A stretch of DNA of 64,000 bases, from positions 62,001 through 126,000 of the forward strand of contig JAJRQO010000032.1 in the NCBI GenBank assembly GCA_024280215.1, in the 5' to 3' direction. Positions 61,498 through 64,000 of this stretch are shown piece after piece. The DNA is from Candidatus Zixiibacteriota bacterium (lineage in GTDB: Bacteria > Zixibacteria > MSB-5A5 > GN15 > FEB-12). Position 1 is the first letter of the stretch, and the number at the start of each line of letters is the position of its first letter. The translations under genes and the position numbers were made by a program. A model generated the notes under the pieces. It saw only the letters and a program-made list of their open reading frames with translations. It was not told the origin of the DNA and ran no database searches.

Positions 61498-62814
61498 ATG
61501 CAAAGCAACTATGAACTAAAATTACGACCTGTACAAAAACTTACGAAACCATTCCAACGGTTTTTTCATTTGGAAGCATCGGGCGGAATAGTACTTCTTT
61601 GTTGTACTATAATTGCATTGTTGGTTGCCAACTCACCATATGCCTCGACATATCATGCTTTCTGGAATCAATTTCTAAGTTTTACAATAGGTAAGTCGTC
61701 AATTTCCTATCCATTATGGTACTGGGTCAACGATGGTCTGATGGTCATATTTTTCTTCGTAATAGGTTTGGAGTTGAAACGAGAACTTACAAGTGGTGAA
61801 CTAAGCGAAACGCATAAAATTATTTTGCCTGCTGCTGCCGCTGTAGGCGGAGCTATTATACCAGCTATAATTTATATGACTCTACAAAATGGTCAACCAG
61901 CAGAAGCGGGCTGGGCGATTCCGATGGCAACTGATATTGCCTTTGTGGTTGGGATTTTAAGTCTCTTAGGAAAACGAGTACCCCATAGCTTGAAAATATT
62001 TTTGTTATCGGTAGCGATTGTTGATGATCTTTTAGCGGTATCGGTGATAGCGATATTTTTTACTGAGGCGATTAATATGGTATCGCTTGCTCTCGCTGTC
62101 TCGGGTTTCGGATTGATTTATCTTATGAACAAACTTGGTGTGCGAAATATTGGTGTCTATCTCATTGTTGGATCTGCAATTTGGTTGTTCACCCTTAAGT
62201 CAGGGGTTCATCCTACTATTGCAGGTGTAGTTCTCGGTTTGATGACGCCAGCGACAGGTATGGTGAATCGTAAAACAGTGAAAAAAGCTATCGAGTCGCT
62301 TGGAGTGATGTTTGCAAAAAGTGAAAAGAGTAATATTGAGAAATCAGAATTTAAAATGTCGACAGAAGTTCAGTTTACCCTCAGAGAATCAATTTCTCCC
62401 CTTGAACGTCTTGAGACAGCTCTTCATCCGTGGGTTGCGTTTGTTATTATGCCATTGTTTGCTCTTGCCAATGCGGCTGTGTTGATTGATATATCAAGCT
62501 TACAGGAATCATTGTCGATAGCAATTATCCTTGGATTAGTGCTTGGAAAACCAATCGGAATTCTTATGGCGTCTTCATTAGTTATTGGAGTTGGCTGGGC
62601 GAAGTTGCCTCACAATGTTAACTGGTTAACGATGGTCGGAGCGGGACTACTTGCTGGGATTGGGTTTACTATGTCATTGTTTATCGCATCGCTTGCATTA
62701 GAGGGTAGCCTGCTTGAGATTGCTAAAGGTGGAATTCTTGTCGGTTCAGGTATTAGCATGGTATTAGGGGCAGGGTTGTTACTCTTATCGCTCAAGAAGC
62801 TTAAAGAAGTGTAA
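61498..62814 (+). CDS. nhaA: Na+/H+ antiporter NhaA
   Basis: It exchanges sodium for protons at the inner membrane. Conserved parts are 'FFFVIGLELKRELTSGEL', 'GWAIPMATDIAFVVGILSLL', the ion-binding aspartate pair 'VAIVDDLLAV', and 'GIGFTMSLFIASLA'. At 438 residues it is slightly long because of an inserted loop around residues 255-300. It has the same direction and short spacing as the CaCA exchanger, which suggests joint expression. Confidence 0.95.
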   Translation: MQSNYELKLRPVQKLTKPFQRFFHLEASGGIVLLCCTIIALLVANSPYASTYHAFWNQFLSFTIGKSSISYPLWYWVNDGLMVIFFFVIGLELKRELTSGELSETHKIILPAAAAVGGAIIPAIIYMTLQNGQPAEAGWAIPMATDIAFVVGILSLLGKRVPHSLKIFLLSVAIVDDLLAVSVIAIFFTEAINMVSLALAVSGFGLIYLMNKLGVRNIGVYLIVGSAIWLFTLKSGVHPTIAGVVLGLMTPATGMVNRKTVKKAIESLGVMFAKSEKSNIEKSEFKMSTEVQFTLRESISPLERLETALHPWVAFVIMPLFALANAAVLIDISSLQESLSIAIILGLVLGKPIGILMASSLVIGVGWAKLPHNVNWLTMVGAGLLAGIGFTMSLFIASLALEGSLLEIAKGGILVGSGISMVLGAGLLLLSLKKLKEV

Positions 62815-62820
62815 GAAGGG

Positions 62821-62862
62821 ATGTCATGATACTTTGTGTCAACTATGTTATGATACTATACA
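62821..62862 (-). repeat. Solo sequence related to the IS481-type left end
   Basis: Read on the minus strand it begins with the same 15 bases as the IS left end (TGTATAGTATCATAA) and closes with the same 12 (GTATCATGACAT) over the same total length of 42 bases; the 15 bases between differ. No transposase is nearby. Confidence 0.6.
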
Positions 62863-62884
62863 GCAAAGCCAGTTCCCGGCAATA

Positions 62885-62903
62885 GACAGGGCAATGCCCT
62901 GTC
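62885..62903. repeat. 19-base palindrome
   Basis: GACAGGGCA-A-TGCCCTGTC, perfect 9-bp arms. Confidence 0.75.
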
Positions 62904-62980
62904 GGTACAGTATAGATTTCACCTTATGTTAAAACAGGGGAGTACGACATAATCACGATACATATTCATATTATCAAAAA

Positions 62981-63002
62981 GGGTTGAGGTATACCTCAAC
63001 CC
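62981..63002. repeat. 22-base perfect palindrome
   Basis: GGGTTGAGGT-AT-ACCTCAACCC, 10-bp arms (11 with the central AT). Confidence 0.75.
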
Positions 63003-63135
63003 TACAAAAGTAGGGCAATATATAATTTTAATTTTAGAAAATAACGTAAAAAAAACGTCTCTCTCTATTGTCTATTTTCATCTCTCATGTTATATATAGA
63101 GCCATTGTAATTTGAATTGTAAGTAGAAAGAATAT

Positions 63136-63981
63136 ATGTCAGAATTTAGAATTATGTTTGTCGCCGATATTTGTGGAAAAGCAGGTCGTCAAGCCGCTGC
63201 CCACATGATAAAACCACTTCGGGAAAAGTTCAATATCGACTATGTTATATGCAATGTTGAGAACGCTGCCGGAGGTTTTGGGGTCACTCCTGAAATGTCG
63301 AAAAAGATATTTTCATACGGGGTTGATATCCAAACATCAGGAAATCATATTTGGGACAGACAGGAAATTATAAAGTATTTTTATACCAAACCAAAGCTTA
63401 TCAGACCAGGGAATTACCCTGACGGAGCCCCTGGGGTTGGTGCTATGATTGATGAAATAAACGGTGTCAAGATTGGCGTAATGAACCTTATGGGAAGAAC
63501 TTATATGCGTGACCTCGACTGTCCCTTTAAGAAAGCAACTGCAGATGTCGAAATGCTTCGTGAGGAAACCAATTTGATATTTTTGGATATGCATGCCGAG
63601 GCGACCTCTGAGAAACAAGCGATGTTCTACCATCTTGATGGGATGATTACCGCACTTGTTGGGACGCATACCCATGTGCAGACTGCTGATGAAAAAGTCA
63701 GTAAACGGGGAACTGCTTATCTGACTGATGGTGGAATGACGGGTGCATATGAATCAGTCATTGGGATGAATATCAAGCCGTCTGTTGACCGTTTTATTCG
63801 AGGCTTGCCGATTCGGTTTACGCCCGCATCTGAGGATGTTCGTATTTCTGGAGCAATTATTACTGCTAATCCCGAAACTGGTGAAGCTATGAGAATTGAA
63901 CGATATTGTGAAAAATTTGATATAAATAATCCTCCGAAAAATGCTCCCAAAGAGCTTGATGTAGATGAGGGGAAGCTTTAA
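63136..63981 (+). CDS. YmdB-family (TIGR00282) metallophosphoesterase
   Basis: This is a dimetal phosphoesterase of the YmdB type, known to hydrolyse cyclic nucleotides in Bacillus. It starts 'FRIMFVADICGKAGR', where most relatives have 'GDIVGK', so the first glycine is Ala; the metal-binding Asp is kept. Other ligands are in 'VICNVENAAGGFG', 'TSGNHIWDRQEI', 'FLDMHAEATSEKQAM', 'VGTHTHVQTADE' and 'TDGGMTGAY'. It has 281 residues, slightly longer than usual at the C-terminus. The rny gene often found beside it is not visible. Confidence 0.92.
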   Translation: MSEFRIMFVADICGKAGRQAAAHMIKPLREKFNIDYVICNVENAAGGFGVTPEMSKKIFSYGVDIQTSGNHIWDRQEIIKYFYTKPKLIRPGNYPDGAPGVGAMIDEINGVKIGVMNLMGRTYMRDLDCPFKKATADVEMLREETNLIFLDMHAEATSEKQAMFYHLDGMITALVGTHTHVQTADEKVSKRGTAYLTDGGMTGAYESVIGMNIKPSVDRFIRGLPIRFTPASEDVRISGAIITANPETGEAMRIERYCEKFDINNPPKNAPKELDVDEGKL

Positions 63982-63983
63982 GT

Positions 63984-64000
63984 ATGGTAACGCAAATCAT
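63984..64000 (+). CDS. Possible start of the next gene, cut by the window edge
   Basis: An ATG at 63984, three bases after the YmdB-family stop, opens 'MVTQI' to the window end with 'GGGGAAG' upstream at 63969. Too little remains to identify it. Confidence 0.3.

Larger units (their letters stand above)
62815..63135. other. Repeat-rich intergenic region upstream of the YmdB-family gene
   Basis: A 321-base stretch with an IS-end-like sequence (62821-62862), a palindrome GACAGGGCA-A-TGCCCTGTC (62885-62903) and a perfect 22-base palindrome (62981-63002). The right 130 bases presumably hold the promoter of the next gene. Confidence 0.55.

Noticed and set aside
1-64000. CRISPR array, tRNA or rRNA genes
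   Set aside because: No regularly spaced direct repeats with unique spacers, no tRNA-like TTCGA arms with acceptor stems, and no rRNA sequence were found by eye.

Overview
The window looks like a chromosomal segment of an uncultured Gram-negative bacterium with an AT-rich genome. A double membrane is shown by lpxD, an OmpH/Skp chaperone, BamA, a TamA/TamB-like pair and several signal-peptide or lipobox proteins. Two secreted proteins end in the 'NYPNPFN ... KKM(V/I)(F/L)LK' C-terminal domain used for sorting in the Fibrobacteres-Chlorobi-Bacteroidetes (FCB) superphylum and related candidate phyla. One of them also carries cohesin-like and dockerin-like segments. A Zixibacteria-like or similar FCB lineage is my best guess. 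No rRNA gene is present to prove it. TTG start codons are common.

Layout. 0-5 kb: a partial membrane protein, then an envelope-biogenesis operon on the minus strand (rplU-bamA-ompH-lpxD). 5-13.5 kb: uvrB, a lipoprotein, an SPFH lipoprotein, an ATP-grasp ligase, a membrane protein and acetyl-CoA synthetase. 13.5-26.6 kb: two divergent secreted proteins, the second a 3145-residue protein made of 29 cysteine-bearing repeats. 26.7-34.8 kb: an eight-gene minus-strand housekeeping cluster (dtd-maf-rodZ-like-GT9-like-smc-ftsY-yjbQ-rlmH). 35.2-41.6 kb: trxA, a candidate small selenoprotein, a rhomboid protease, a receiver-like protein, a DsbD-type reductase, a DUF2064 protein and a creatininase-family protein. 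41.6-44.7 kb: an IS481-family element with intact ends but a frameshifted transposase, among palindromic repeats. 44.7-46.8 kb: pabB-pabC. 47-55.8 kb: an envelope-stress-like cluster (ECF sigma, zinc anti-sigma, degenerate HtrA-like protein, CMD-family protein, TamB-like, TamA-like). 55.9-64 kb: nifS-type cysteine desulfurase and mnmA, a HEPN-like protein, an RRM protein, two cation antiporters and a YmdB-family phosphoesterase, with repeats between them.

The observation I rate highest is at 35659-35856. A 65-codon gene with a good ribosome-binding site has an in-frame UGA at codon 32. A G+C-rich hairpin begins 16 nt after the UGA, with a GGC loop 23 nt after it, and the frame stays open for 33 more codons. 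This fits a bacterial selenocysteine-insertion element. The product would be a one-helix membrane protein with a U-x4-C redox motif, encoded next to thioredoxin. No sel genes lie in the window, so selenocysteine use is inferred.

Other points of note: an HtrA-like protein in the sigma/anti-sigma cluster that has lost all three catalytic residues; a 13-repeat-period internal duplication in the giant secreted protein; an IS element inserted exactly in the spacer of a palindromic repeat, with an 8-bp target duplication; and families of dispersed palindromes confined to the 41-63 kb half of the window.
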